Part shown: positions 26,996 to 39,300 of the stretch, one piece after another | How positions within the stretch are numbered: the stretch's first letter is position 1 | Layout of the letters: every line of letters starts with the position of its first letter | Assembly (NCBI GenBank): GCA_003640385.1 | Contig: RCAB01000116.1 | Location: 1 to 64,000, forward strand | Reading direction: 5' to 3' | Length of the DNA stretch: 64,000 nt | Source: Setaria digitata | Taxonomy: Eukaryota; Nematoda; Chromadorea; Rhabditida; Setariidae | The notes under the pieces: generated by a model | Seen by the model: only the letters and a program-made list of their open reading frames with translations | What the model was told of the DNA's origin: nothing | Database searches by the model: none | Made by a program: the position numbers and the translations under genes

Positions 26996-27034
26996 TAATC
27001 CGTTGCACCTGTTACCGTATATGTTTTCACCATG
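26996..27034 (-). CDS. Candidate 39-nt alternative or cassette exon of the copine gene
   Basis: A 3' splice site (CCAATATCAG, AG at 27035-27036) is followed at once by C-ATG, 12 open codons (MVKTYTVTGATD), two bases and a consensus GTAAGT donor. Leaving two bases is the phase needed to join the copine exon at 12337 (TA+C gives Tyr). The leading single C also completes the two-base remainder of the exon ending at 29311. The exon therefore fits in frame as a cassette between them, or as a first exon using its own ATG. Seen: splice borders, open frame, symmetric phase. Inferred: membership of the copine gene. A short chance exon is the main alternative. Confidence 0.45.
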
Positions 27035-27036
27035 CT

Positions 27037-29310
27037 GATATTGGTAATCAGATATTTCTATTAATTTGAATAATTTAATTTTTCAAATCTCGAGAATCTT
27101 TTTTTGTCTCAAGTTTGAAACAACTGTACAACAAGATACTTGATAATGATAAAATAATTTGTCAATTGCCGGTCTTTAGAATGATAAACGATATGATCAG
27201 ATGGTTGGAAGAGTTATCCAGATATCCGTAGCATGAGTAATTTGAAACTGTACGACTTCGATATCCTCACAGAATTATTCTTCTCTTCAGATAATAATGA
27301 AAAAACAGATGAGTTTTATGATCGCTTCGCTCTTACTGTAATATTTTAAAATTTAGCAAAATTATGCCAATTTTAAATAATGAGAAATACAGATTTCTAA
27401 CGAAAAAAAAAAAAAAAAAGGAGAGAATAGATTCATACGAAATCAATTTCAACTGACATTCAGAGAAAAATGAAAGGTAATTTCTATTTATATGCTAATA
27501 GTTAAAAATGAATTTCCAGTCTTCTTATTTTATGAAAAGGAAAATTTTTGAAGAGTAATTTTCTTTTGCAAAATCATTTTTTTTTTTTCGAACTTGAAAT
27601 ATCACATTTTGACATATTTCTTAAATAAAAAAACTGTGAAAAAAAACTGAAAATGAAATAATGTACTCATTTTAAAGTTTTGGAATGCGTCTGTTTCATG
27701 AGGCATCAGTATGTAGATTAGTAAAGGATTTCTTGATAATTTCATATAATTTCAAAAGTTGAGGTAATATTCGTAGTCTAATATAGTGAATAATTCAGAT
27801 GATAATGGATAACTGCTTGTTTCATTGTTTGCAACAGAATAAAATTAGGTGCTAGAGAATTTGACCATATTGTTATCTGTTGATGTTATCACCTGTTACT
27901 GATATACTTAATTAAATAACAATGTAATGAAATTACAAAGCTGTCTAAATTAGAATAAATTTCAAAAAGAATAGAAAATAAAGTCGGAACAGAGATGGAT
28001 GGAACAGACATGGATGCGCTAATTATCGCGACAGTGTCGCATAAAAATAATACATAATCAGTGCTGTGACGCATGAAGAAAATGCGTCAAGCAAGTTTTA
28101 AAATAAAAAAAAAAATGATAAAATTTTTCGTAAAATTTAACAATAAAAAAAAACTCTTAAACATTTTTATAAGCACAAATTCAGTGAAAGGCCATAAACG
28201 AACAATAATTTTAAACAAAAACGAATTTGGACAAAAAAAAACTGAGTAAGAAAAAGTAAATCGCATGATGTTGATCAGAGGTAAAAAATGAAAATACGGC
28301 AAGGAAGATTATAATCAAATGATGTATTCTGAAATCAAATTTTAATTCAATTTTCTCAGAATACTTTAAGCCTAAATTTCAAATCAATTTTGATAGCAAA
28401 AGTTTGAAGGAAACTTTGAATACTTACTTGAATAAAAGCAGAATCACAAATTTACTAACAAGTCTGAACAAAAGATGAGACTGAATCCAAATAGCCCATG
28501 CAATATTTACAAATTATTACTGATGCTGAGAAATTTTGGAGAAAAATATATTGATCTTATAGTGCTAATCCTAATTCCATATTGTCTGAAGTCCTCTTCA
28601 AGTTCCAAAAATTTTTATTTTTCTATGAAGTTTTAAAGACTAAGAGATTGCCACATATAAAACTCATAATTCTAGCAATAGAATGTAAAACATATTAATG
28701 TGAATATCCCTTGATCATCGTAAATTGAATACCAAACAATCTAATTTAAGCTTTTTCACTAATTATGTTCCAGTCTGTTAATGAACAAAAATGGCAAGCG
28801 TAATAAGGTGACGCCGAAGGAGAGAAATTTTTATGACAATTAGAAAAGTTAAAAAAAACTTTGCCTCAAAGTGAATTTTTACAAATAATTTTCATTCATA
28901 TCTAACAATCAAAAAGCTAAAATCACTTTGTAACTTTACAATGCAAGAAACTAATATTTAAGTGATAATATTTGGATCTGCCAAGGCACTGTCTTATTTA
29001 TAGTCTATAAATTTGTGTCATAAAATTATGATTAAGAAACTGTAAATAGTCTAAAAAATTTGTGTCATAAAATCATTTGTATTAAATTAATTATGCACAA
29101 TTTTTTCCACAAAACTTATTTCTTTTAGTTAATCATTTCGTTTCATTTGTAACTTACAATAAATATCTTTTTTTTTTTTCCCCCCCATCATACCACTTAA
29201 ACTTGAACATTGATAAATCTAAGTTATCAATTTTCAATCGAATTTTTCTTTTTCTTTTCTTTTCCGGTTCTGTTAAAGGTTACAAACTTGCTTCAACATT
29301 AAAAACTTAC
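27037..29310. other. Non-coding stretch between the two candidate upstream copine exons
   Basis: No supported exon. It contains a 46-bp-period tandem duplication at 29.0 kb and several poly(A) runs. Confidence 0.45.
29000..29077. repeat. Tandem duplication, period 46
   Basis: ATAGTCTAWAAATTTGTGTC followed by ATAAAATYAT occurs twice, starting at 29000 and 29046. Confidence 0.75.
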
Positions 29311-29519
29311 TTTATTACCGGTGGTCGAGGTAATGATCGTTTCCGAGCTAAAGCATCGCGCATCTTTAGCAAATCATCACTAATATTATTGCTCATTTGT
29401 GGTTGTGAATGTTGTCGCCAAGAAGATCGTTGAAAACCAAGATTTTCTACATTGGTACTCTTTGAATGCAAACATCGACTTCTTATAAAATTATCCATCT
29501 TTTGATCCAAACTAATTTC
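29311..29519 (-). CDS. Candidate upstream exon of the copine gene, basic N-terminal extension
   Basis: This 209-base exon is open throughout, with acceptor ATTACAG (AG at 29520-29521) and donor AAA/GTAAGT. The first ATG (29498) lies 21 bases inside, so it may be a trans-spliced first exon. It would encode about 62 residues rich in Ser, Arg, Gln and Asn and end KMRDALARKRSLPRPPVI plus two bases. That phase equals the 14.9-kb and 27.0-kb exons, so joining the copine exon at 12337 extends the frame, giving a 661- or 674-aa protein. Codon use and compositional balance are gene-like against the surrounding AT-rich sequence. I recognise no domain. It could instead belong to an unseen gene, but no other minus-strand exon partners are visible nearby. 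Confidence 0.55.
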
Positions 29520-31408
29520 CTGTAATTTTGATTGAAAATATAGTAAATTATATCAGTAAAAAAAAAAAAAAAAAAAAAAACGGCAGGAAAAGACAAACAA
29601 ACAACCATTATCATATGGACGATTAATTTAGTATGCACAATAAATTAATAAATGAATAAAATTATTGCAAAGTAAATGTTGCATCAGTTTTCTTTTTAAA
29701 TTATTTCATAACTGCAAACCATTTTGAGTTATTTAATTGTGAAGGAAATTTGCAAATTGAAATTTGATTGCATCTTTTAACATTAAAAAAAATGAAAAAT
29801 AAAAAATTATTCTTAAAAAAGTTGTTCTTTAAGTTATGTTACATTGGTGATATATAAAAAGAAAACATGCATTACATTCATATACTATGAAAATCTCGTT
29901 TAAAATTTCTTAACGCTGCTTTAAATCGACTTTCGTTGAATAACAATATTCAAATTAAATTTATGAAAGTGATGAGAATGAGTGAAGCGATACAATATCG
30001 AAATTGATTATTTCTCTAACATCATTTCTTCATTCAAATCATACTTAATTTAAAAGTAAATAAATTAAACAAATCTGAAAATTGTAACCATTTTATAAAA
30101 TTATTACTAAAAATATTGAGCAATGTATCATTCCATTTCTAAAGTTTGAGTTTTAAGTATCTTTGAGTAAAGAAATAAAAAGCGACAAAAAAAAAAGCGC
30201 TGAAATTAGAATGAGTTAAAATGGGGAAGAATTATACAATCGACAAATTTTTTTTTTTTTTCAATTTTATTTCATTTCAGTTAAAACTTTTTTTTCTATT
30301 TTATTGTATTAAAGCATTAATAATATACAATCATAGTTTTTTTTATTTGTGGCAGAAAACAGGAAGAAATACAAATCAATTCTTACGGCAATTGAAAATA
30401 CTAAAGATTTGAAGTTTTATGAAAAAGACAGCAACGGCTAAAGTTCGATTTGAATTTAAAAAATATGAAGAAAAAAAAACTTCAAGTAAATTTGATAGCG
30501 CTTTGCCACAGAAGTGGACATTTTATTTCGAGAAAACATGATGAAGATCTTCAAAATCTCATGATGGTTTCATCCTTGCCTTTTGACAAATTTTCATTTT
30601 GAAAATATCAGAAAAAAAAAAAGGAAATAAAACGAAATAGATAAAAGACAGCTATTAAAGGCAAAATAAAAGAAAATTTGGAAAAATGTTTAATTTAAGT
30701 AAAATATTCAGTTTAAGTATATTTTAAAGTTTTAAAATATAAAATTTTTTCCGATAATATGCCAGTGTGAAATGCAAAAAAAAAAAGAAAAAAAAGAAAT
30801 TTATTTTATTACAAATTTCTAACAAATAATAATTTTAGAAAAAAAGAATGAGAAAAGAAGGGAAAAACAAATGTGAACTTTTTTGTTAAATAATAAGTAT
30901 TTTAAGTAACTTTTAAAATACAATGCATTTCATGGAGAAAATATCAAAAACAATTGGAGAAAATGGAAGTCTGAACATGAAATTATTGACAAATGGTACT
31001 TATATGTGCATGAAAAATATTTTGATGGTTTATGAAAGTATAGGCAAATAAATTTATCATTCAAGTTTTATTTTGAATAGCACTCAATGCATTATTCATT
31101 TCTAACTTCTAACTTGGTATATCATAAAAATTTTTTTTTTCCTCTCTTAATGAAATGGCAGTAGTAATAAATTTAGATGCCAAGAATTCCTCTCATCATT
31201 ACCTCTAACCTATCTAACATAGTTTTAACCTAGATTTTTTTTTTCAGTACTTTCAAAATTATTTGAAAGCCAACCTTCCAAGTTTAGCATCTTTCAAATT
31301 CAGCTTTTAAAATATTCAGTCAGTTAGTAAGATGGAGTTATAAAATATTTGATCATCTATCTAACACTTTCACGTTAATTTCGATACCTATTAGCTATTA
31401 GTCATACC

Positions 31409-31484
31409 GTTTCAATTAATTCGCCACGTTCCGCCGTATTTACAGCCTACAATCGCACTGTTCCGGTTAATTTGTCTTGTTCCA
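31409..31484. repeat. Two diverged 25-bp copies, period 51
   Basis: The first copy (31409-31433) and second copy (31460-31484) share a GTTYCRRTTAATTYGYCWYG core followed by TTCC. Of eight differences, seven are transitions. Confidence 0.5.
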
Positions 31485-32058
31485 GTCAGGTTAAACTATC
31501 CAAACTTATATGCTTTAATATCAAAATCAATAAACAAGTGTTGCAGTAAAATGTAAAAATGCTAATATCATAATTGAGAAAAAGAAAAACTTGAAAAATT
31601 AGACAGAATGAGCAATAAGTTCTTAGACTGTTAATACATCGCTTGAAAATAATAGCTTTTGAATTTCGGAAGGACGATAACTGTTTACTTATCAATTAAT
31701 ATTGCGACGGAATTAATTATTTCCATTTTAGAGAACATATTGACTTACAGCACTGTCAGCGTTTATCATTAATAAAGATTTCGGGACTAATTTTCAACTT
31801 CTCTCTTTTCTCTTTTTTATGCCTTAGTATGAATCATATTGTGAAAATTTTTTAAAAATTACATACTATAATTGGACTGGTCAAGGTAAATAAAATTGAT
31901 TGTTGCGATAGGAATTTTTGCGAGAGAGGAAAAATAAATTTGAAAATAACTAAATTTCACGAAACATTGCGAAACTAGTTTTCGGAATTAGATAGCTTTT
32001 AAGACTTTCTATTAAAAAAATCCACAAACAAGCATAAAATTTCTGCAGAAATATAAAT

Positions 32059-32520
32059 CCATTGCTAAAATCTTTGTTTGCTAAATTCTGAATCTTAAAC
32101 CTCCCGAGTTTCTTGAAATATGTAATCTGATAGCCTTGAAACAAGAAACTTTTTTTTTTTTCTTTTTTTTATTTGGTAAAAAATACAAAGAAAAGTTAAT
32201 GAAAAATAACAATTGGGACAATTGAATTATCAATTTTATAATTAGAAATTTCATAAAAATATTTTGAAATGCTAGTGATTCTGAAAATAAGGAAGATAAT
32301 GAAGCACTTTTTAAATTAATTCATTGCTAAAATTTTTGTTTGCAAAATTCAGGTTCCTCTAAAACTCTGAAATTTCTTGAAATATACAAAAGAAAAAAAA
32401 AAAGTTAATTAAAAATAAGAGTCATGACAATTAAATTAGCATTTTTATAACCGAAAATCTCCTAGAAATGTTTCGAGATATCAATAGTGCTAAAATAAAA
32501 AAGACAAAGGAGCACTTTTT
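32059..32520. repeat. Diverged tandem duplication of ~210-260 bp
   Basis: Three landmarks recur in order: ATTGCTAAAATYTTTGTTTG (32061, 32323), GTTAATKAAAAATAA (32195, 32404) and GRAGCACTTTTT (about 32300, 32509). Offsets between copies vary from 209 to 262 because of indels. Confidence 0.6.
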
Positions 32521-33285
32521 CTCTTTTTCTCTTCTTTTCCCTTTCTTTTTTTTTTTTTTTTTTTTCATTTTCTTTTTGCTTTTCAAAACAATTGCATAAG
32601 TTAACATATATAGCTTGCTTTATTTTGCTTATCAATCACAACATAAGAAAAGGAAGGAATCCTTTGTTATCATATCGCATATCAATATTAAATGAGCTTT
32701 GACCGCGTTATTTTAAATTTCAAAACAACTGAAGTAGTCAGAAATCGATGCAGCCGCTTTATGCGAAGTTTTCATTTAAAATAGATTGCTATCGCTAGAA
32801 AAATTAGGAAAATTCTATGAGTAATATTTTTGCTCATTTATTTTAAAATGAAAGGAAGAAAATAAAAATAAAAAAAAAGAAAAAAAAAATTGCATACATT
32901 TTTGAACATTGGTAATTTTACTAGCAATTTTAAATTATCACCAATAATAGGATAATTTTAGTTAAATAATGGATATTGTTGTATGAAGGCATATCATATG
33001 CAAGCAAATTTTTTTGGATGAAAAAAAAAAAATTTTCATTTTTTCATTAAATCATAACTTTATTAATAAAAATTTGATTGAAGAAGGAGAAGAAGAAGAA
33101 GAAGAAAAAAGTGGATGATTTAAATTTAAACAAAAATGATGATTTACCGTTTCTATTTTTCCTTTTTAGCAGTATAAAATATCAAAGCTATTTTTAAAAT
33201 TAGTTATTTTATAATTAATAAATAATCAATTTCGTAATAAAAATCGGTAACAGGTAAAAAGCCTTTTATATATAAGTTTGACGAA

Positions 33286-33328
33286 GAAACAGCAGTTGTT
33301 CCACACAGTGGCAAACAACTGCTGTTTC
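33286..33328. repeat. Strong hairpin: 15-bp perfect inverted repeat plus 4-bp upper stem
   Basis: GAAACAGCAGTTGTT (33286-33300) pairs perfectly with AACAACTGCTGTTTC (33314-33328). CCAC-ACA-GTGG extends the stem after a CA bulge. Each arm contains an E-box type CANNTG. A T12 run follows at 33333-33344 and a GC-rich patch at 33391-33430. Confidence 0.8.
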
Positions 33329-33692
33329 AACCTTTTTTTTTTTTCAATCTTTTTTCTCCTTTTTTTTTTTTTTTTTTTTTTAAGAAAAATCCCGCTCTCT
33401 CTTCACCTCCCCGCGTTTTCTGCGCCCTGCTTTCTTTCAAATTCAGGATATGAGTAGTATTTGTTAAAATATGAAGCTTTTTTGATTGTATCGTTAGGAA
33501 AAATTATGCTACTTTTTTTAATTTATTTTTATTTGTCTTACAATTTAGGAAATAAGCAAACAAAGAAGTTGTAGCGAAAAACTGACCACTGAAGCATTGA
33601 TTATTTGGATGAAATTTTGCGAACAACGATGATAAAATATTTCGTTCTTATCAGCAAAAATTATCAAATTCTAAACTATTCACTAGCAGCAT

Positions 33693-33694
<2 letters not shown>

Positions 33695-33733
<39 letters not shown>

Positions 33734-33734
33734 N
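33695..33734. repeat. T39 homopolymer ending in N
   Basis: Thirty-nine T in a row terminated by an N at 33734. This is an assembly or read break at a homopolymer. Confidence 0.85.
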
Positions 33735-35148
33735 ATTTGAAATGCTTCCAAATCATCAATTTTAATAGAGGAGCAAAGGAAAAAGGAACGATAAGATTCG
33801 GTATAAATTGGCACAGTTCTTTTATTCTGGCCAGGACACTGATGCATTGTGAAATTTGATAAGTGATAAATTTCGAAAAACAACGATTGAATTTTAATTG
33901 CTGTTTAAAAAGACTAGCTTATTATCATTATGATTTGAAGGTGAAATCTAAAATCAAAATTTTCAATGTTAAAAGAAGCAGAATTAGTGCTAGACTAAGC
34001 AAGTTTCAATATACATTAATTTAAGGCAAAGGACACTTGTTAGATTAAATGCATCAATGAAATTTACATGAAAAAAAAAATTTTTTTTTTTTAGTTGTTT
34101 TCCAACAATTTTATGAAGAATTAAATCTACACTGATAATTTTCCATCTGTTGATAAATTGTTTGAAAAAAAAGCTTTACATAACTATAATTTGATAAAAG
34201 CTGTTAAAGAATGATTATTTTACAAAAGGATGTATATTAACAAAAAGTCCGTCCATTTATTGTTTCATACTTTTATTGATAAAAGTTAAAAATTTTTCGA
34301 GCGAAAAAGAAATTATGCAAAAAAAAAAAAAAAAAAGATAGAAATGGAAAAAGAAAATTTAGACATTTAGACTAGATACTTGCACCACCACATGTATCAT
34401 TAGTTCTAGTTGATCACATTTTAAATGTTAATTAAAATTTCAATATAACTGTAAAAATAAGCTAAATATATATTTATTAAATGAAGCATAATTGTTTATA
34501 TGATTACCTGCTAATTTTAAGATGGTTTTAACATTAATTTATCATAAATGCTGAAATATCATTCATTTGTTAAAAAAAAAAAAAAAACCCTGTTCTTTTG
34601 CCGTTTAAAAATTAAATCCTTAATGAGTTTTTTGATTGCGAGAAACTAATTTGCGTGTTTTCAAAAATTTACTGTTGAAGTGAAATTTTGAGCAATGTTA
34701 GTTACGAATTATACACAACAATAGAATAAATTGAGTTAAATTCACTATTTTCAATTTATTCAACCGAATACGGCACGAGTTTTTAATGCAGTTCACAAAT
34801 AATATAAGCGATAACGAAGTGCGACAATAAAAAATTAGCATTAAATAAACTGGATCACTCTGATAAAACGATAAATAATATCAGTTTTATAACAATTCAT
34901 TGCATAAATTCTTATTCTACGACAAATTAATTAATTCTTTTTGGAACAATAGAACGACTAAATATTTAAAAAATTGCCAAACCATTCAAATATAGTCCAA
35001 TTAGTAATGGCCATTAATATTTCACTTTTTGTCTGGAAAAATAAAACGATAAAAAGAAAACGAAAAATCTACTGATAATAATAAACTGTATAATAGAATT
35101 AATTTAATTTGAAAGAAAAATATATTATTGAAAGCAAACATTCGTAGC

Positions 35149-35157
<9 letters not shown>

Positions 35158-35195
<38 letters not shown>

Positions 35196-35197
35196 AA
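35158..35197. repeat. T31 run followed by A9
   Basis: A T31 tract abuts an A9 tract, so it can fold back on itself. Confidence 0.75.
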
Positions 35198-35957
35198 TGA
35201 TTGAGTGATATTTAAAACAATTCATCTTACTCCACATTTATATTACAAACTTGATCACTAGATGGGAAATATCTCAGCAAAACAATTTATTCGTTACTTG
35301 ATTTATTGTTATGACAACAACAACCATTTATTCTTGTTAAAAAGAATAAAGAAATGCGATAAAATTACAAAAAGAATGAATTAGACAAAGATTGATGCAT
35401 TTTGTAAAATTTGACAAAACTTTCCTGCAAAGAAATAAAAAAATTTATTTCTACGTCACCAGGGATTAAAATATACACAATAAACATTTAAACTTAATAA
35501 AACTGTCACTTTCAAAAAAAAAAAAAAAAAAAAAAAAAGGAAGGAAAAAAGAGGGGAAGACAACAAACAATTAATAATGCAGATAAAATTAAGGAATAGT
35601 ATGCATAGATGCGAAGCAAGATTTGATAATTAAAATGTAAATGAAATGAAAAAAAGAAAAAAAAAATGCAGCAGAAAAAAATAAGTTAAGACAGGAAGTC
35701 TATATATTTAAGTCTAATGATATATCAGATAACCACTGAAAGAAAAAAGAAAATAAATAGAGCAATATTTGTCAAGCCCTAATATCTCAGCGTAATAATG
35801 CTCAATGGTGGCCATTAATACATCACTAATGCTTATTAATAAAATAAAAAGTAATACTATAGAAAAAAAAAAAAAAGGAAAGAAAAAAACATTGCGAAGA
35901 CTTGGTTCGATTGCTAACAAATGAAAAATTCTGATACTTGTAAAATGCTACTCTGTT

Positions 35958-36045
35958 AATCATTAATAAATTATATCAAAGTAATATAAGCAATAGAAAC
36001 AGAATCATTAATAAATTATATCAAAGTGATCTAAACGATATAGCA
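35958..36045. repeat. Tandem duplication, period 45
   Basis: A 25-bp block starting AATCATTAATAAATTATATC is identical at 35958 and 36003; flanking bases remain similar. Confidence 0.75.
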
Positions 36046-36297
36046 TCTATTGATGAATTATTGCTATTATTAAGCGCATAATAATTATAATGATATCGAA
36101 TAATGAATGATTATAGCATAGTTAATACACGAATAAATGTGGTAGTTTCATTCATTCCCAAGATTAATGTTCGCAATAATGACTCGTGAGATTTCGGAAG
36201 CAATAAGCAAAAGAATTTACAAATAAAGCAGTCAAACAGTGAAAGAGATATATAAATATCTGATGCAAAAACACCAACTAAACAAAAGCATAGGAAT

Positions 36298-36397
36298 CTA
36301 TGCTATTAATTCATAATCCAATCCTATTAATCCATAATTCTATACCATTAATCCATAATCTTCTGTCATTAAATCATAATCCTATGCTATTAATCCC
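36298..36397. repeat. Minisatellite, ~21-bp unit, about five copies
   Basis: The unit approximates CTATRCYATTAATCCATAAT with substitutions and is repeated head to tail. Confidence 0.75.
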
Positions 36398-39300
36398 GTT
36401 AGGCATATTTTATCACTTATAATGTTGCATCCATCAATCTATGATATTTTTTCGCATTTGATGTGTGTTATTTTCGTGTGCTATATGGATGGATGGTTTT
36501 GTAGCAGTGATAAATTTGTTAAATTATTTTTTTATATAACTTAAAAAAAAAAAAAAAAAATGGAAAAACTTTCTGGAGAAGTTTTTTTTTGTTTTTTCCT
36601 TGCAACAAATAAGAGTTATATTTAAATGTTGTGTATTATATAAATTGTCAAAAATTTTTGACAAAATGTAAAATTTTAAAATTTCTTTTTTTTTTTTTTC
36701 AAAAAAGAAGATTAAAAAATCCAATTTATTCCTCTTAGTTTTTCAAGTAATCGAAAAAAAGAAAAAAAAAAGAGGAGAAACAGAGCAAAAAAAGTAGAAG
36801 TTGTATGGTTAGATAATGGTTATCATCGGGTAAATAAAATTTTAACGATTTGAAAGGGAAGAAATTTTACCATTAATTTATACGAAATTGGAGTTTATTT
36901 CACTATCAAATAGAAAAAAAAAAATCAAAAAAAGAATAAAAAAAAATGGCTAATTATTCAATCAATCTAAATCTAATTTAATGCTTCTTACATTTATGTT
37001 TTGCAGAGCAAAAAAAAAAAAAAAAAAAAGTAATTACAAGAGCATTATGTTTCCTCCATTTTGCAGTAGTAGCTGAAAAGATTCTAATGCATCCTTTTAG
37101 TGATTTAGCTTACTTTTATTTAGCATAATACAAAGTCCAAATTCAAAAAAAAAAAAAAAAGAAAAATGAGAGAAGAAAAAAAAAAGCCAAAATTAAAAAT
37201 TTAAATTAGTGAACCATTCAGATAAAAAAAGCTCATCACAGCCAAGAAAAAAAAAAAACAGTTAATCAACTATGTGAGTATTTCGACTCCTCAATGGCAC
37301 AACGAACTGATAAATTGAATAGAAAAGCCTCCAGGGAATCCAATAATAGTGTATTTATATTTCTACATTGAAAGCTCTTTTTTTTTTCTTTTTTTTTTTC
37401 TCACTTTTTGTTTTTACTAATAAATATTTGGTACTTTTCGGCATTAGGAGAAATTTGAATTTTCGGCTTATCAAATGCACCAATATCTCCATATACAAAC
37501 ATGATATCTTCTGCCTTCTTTTTATCTCAATATCTCAGTTATTCATTTTTTTTTTACATGAATTTATTAGATTCTTCGTTTCACCACCTTTTATATATCA
37601 TTTTCTTTCTATAAATATATATACAGATTTTAATATGAATTTTAAATATATATATAAATGTAATTATTTATTACAAATTTATATTTACATTACAATAAAA
37701 ATGATGTACACTTTTTTTGGAACATTTTATAAATTAATTACTTGTTAAATTTCATTGTTTTAGTAATTAAACTCAAAGTTACAAAAGACAAAAGAAGCAT
37801 TTGCTGTAACAGTAACCAATTAGAGAAGGAAGAATTTTTTCCTCTAGAAAAAAACATACTGCAAGTATTTTAAGAAATATTTGAAAAACAGATGATGGGA
37901 TAAATTTTAGTGACTCCATCTTATTTGGATATGCAACTAAGCATGCAATTATCTATTAAATATTCTCATAATAATAAATTAATTAGATAAATGTGTCAAG
38001 TTGTAAAATGTGCTGATAAGATTATATATCAGCTCAAATGTCAAGAATTAAGCATTACATTATTATTTGAATATCACTATCCACATGATAATTTGCTTGT
38101 AATATTTCAGATTTTTAAATTATTAGAGCTAATTAAATGTTAACTAAATTTTATGCAGTTGAAAAATAATTTGACGTTCATGAAAAATGGAGAAACCATT
38201 AAATAAGAGCATTTTTTTCTTTTTTTTTTTTTTTTTTTTTTGAAAAGCCGTTGAATTTTCTCTTCAACTGGATATTTTAAGTCTTTCCAAATAAATTTAT
38301 GATCGTTGTTGGACACTCAAAAGAAAACAGTTGTTTCTATGTTTTAAGGAAGAAGGCTGGAAAAAAAAACAGTGAAAAAAATATGTTTAATTACTTCGGC
38401 AAAAAAATGAAAAAAGAAAAAAAAAAAAAACAGAATCCACGAAATTTTCTCGCTGTAAGAAAACAAACAAGCTGGCAATCATATAGGAAGTTTTTAAATA
38501 TCCGAAATATTCGATTTATATATAAATATGTTTTTAGGTCAAAATTTATAAAATAAGCTACCTGAAGTAAGATAATAAGCTATTGATTTTAAATTACTTC
38601 AAAAATAGAACGGAAGGAAATCCATGACACGAAAAAGGTAAAAGAATTTTTTACCTATTGATTATAAGTGCTATGTAGATTAAATTTTAATTTCAAATAC
38701 GATTTCTTTGGCTTCGATACGATTCAACGAGTAATCTGAGTATTCATTATCGATCAAATTAAATTTCTTTTTTAATATCACTACGTTGATAACTTAGAGC
38801 TCATCAATAATTTAAAGTGTTGCTGTCAAAATATTCAAGTATTAAATGCTTTATTTTTATGTGATCAATTTATATGCTTTAAATGATACATTTCTGTATT
38901 ATATATTATTCCCATCTTTAGACGTATCGAGAGACAATAATTTTTTATGGGAAATATTTATAAATTACCTGTTCACAACTCATAAGTTACTTTCGAATTT
39001 TGTTACTTTGCAACTGAAAAAGATGCCAAGTACCATAAATTCCACAGTCGTCAAAATGATATATTTCATTGCTGCTCGAAAAATCTGTTAAAGTTAGAAG
39101 CAAATTTAATTAATCAGATGCACTTCAAAAATTTTCAATAATTCGTCAGTTTCCCTCAGCCAAAATTTATATGTTATCTAGTTTTTCTCATACTATGATA
39201 AGTGAATTGAAAACTCACTCTTGTTCTCATCTTTTTTTCTCACTTTATTTTTGAAAGATTTTTGTTAATTTCATTGCAGATTTTTCAAATAATTATTTTT

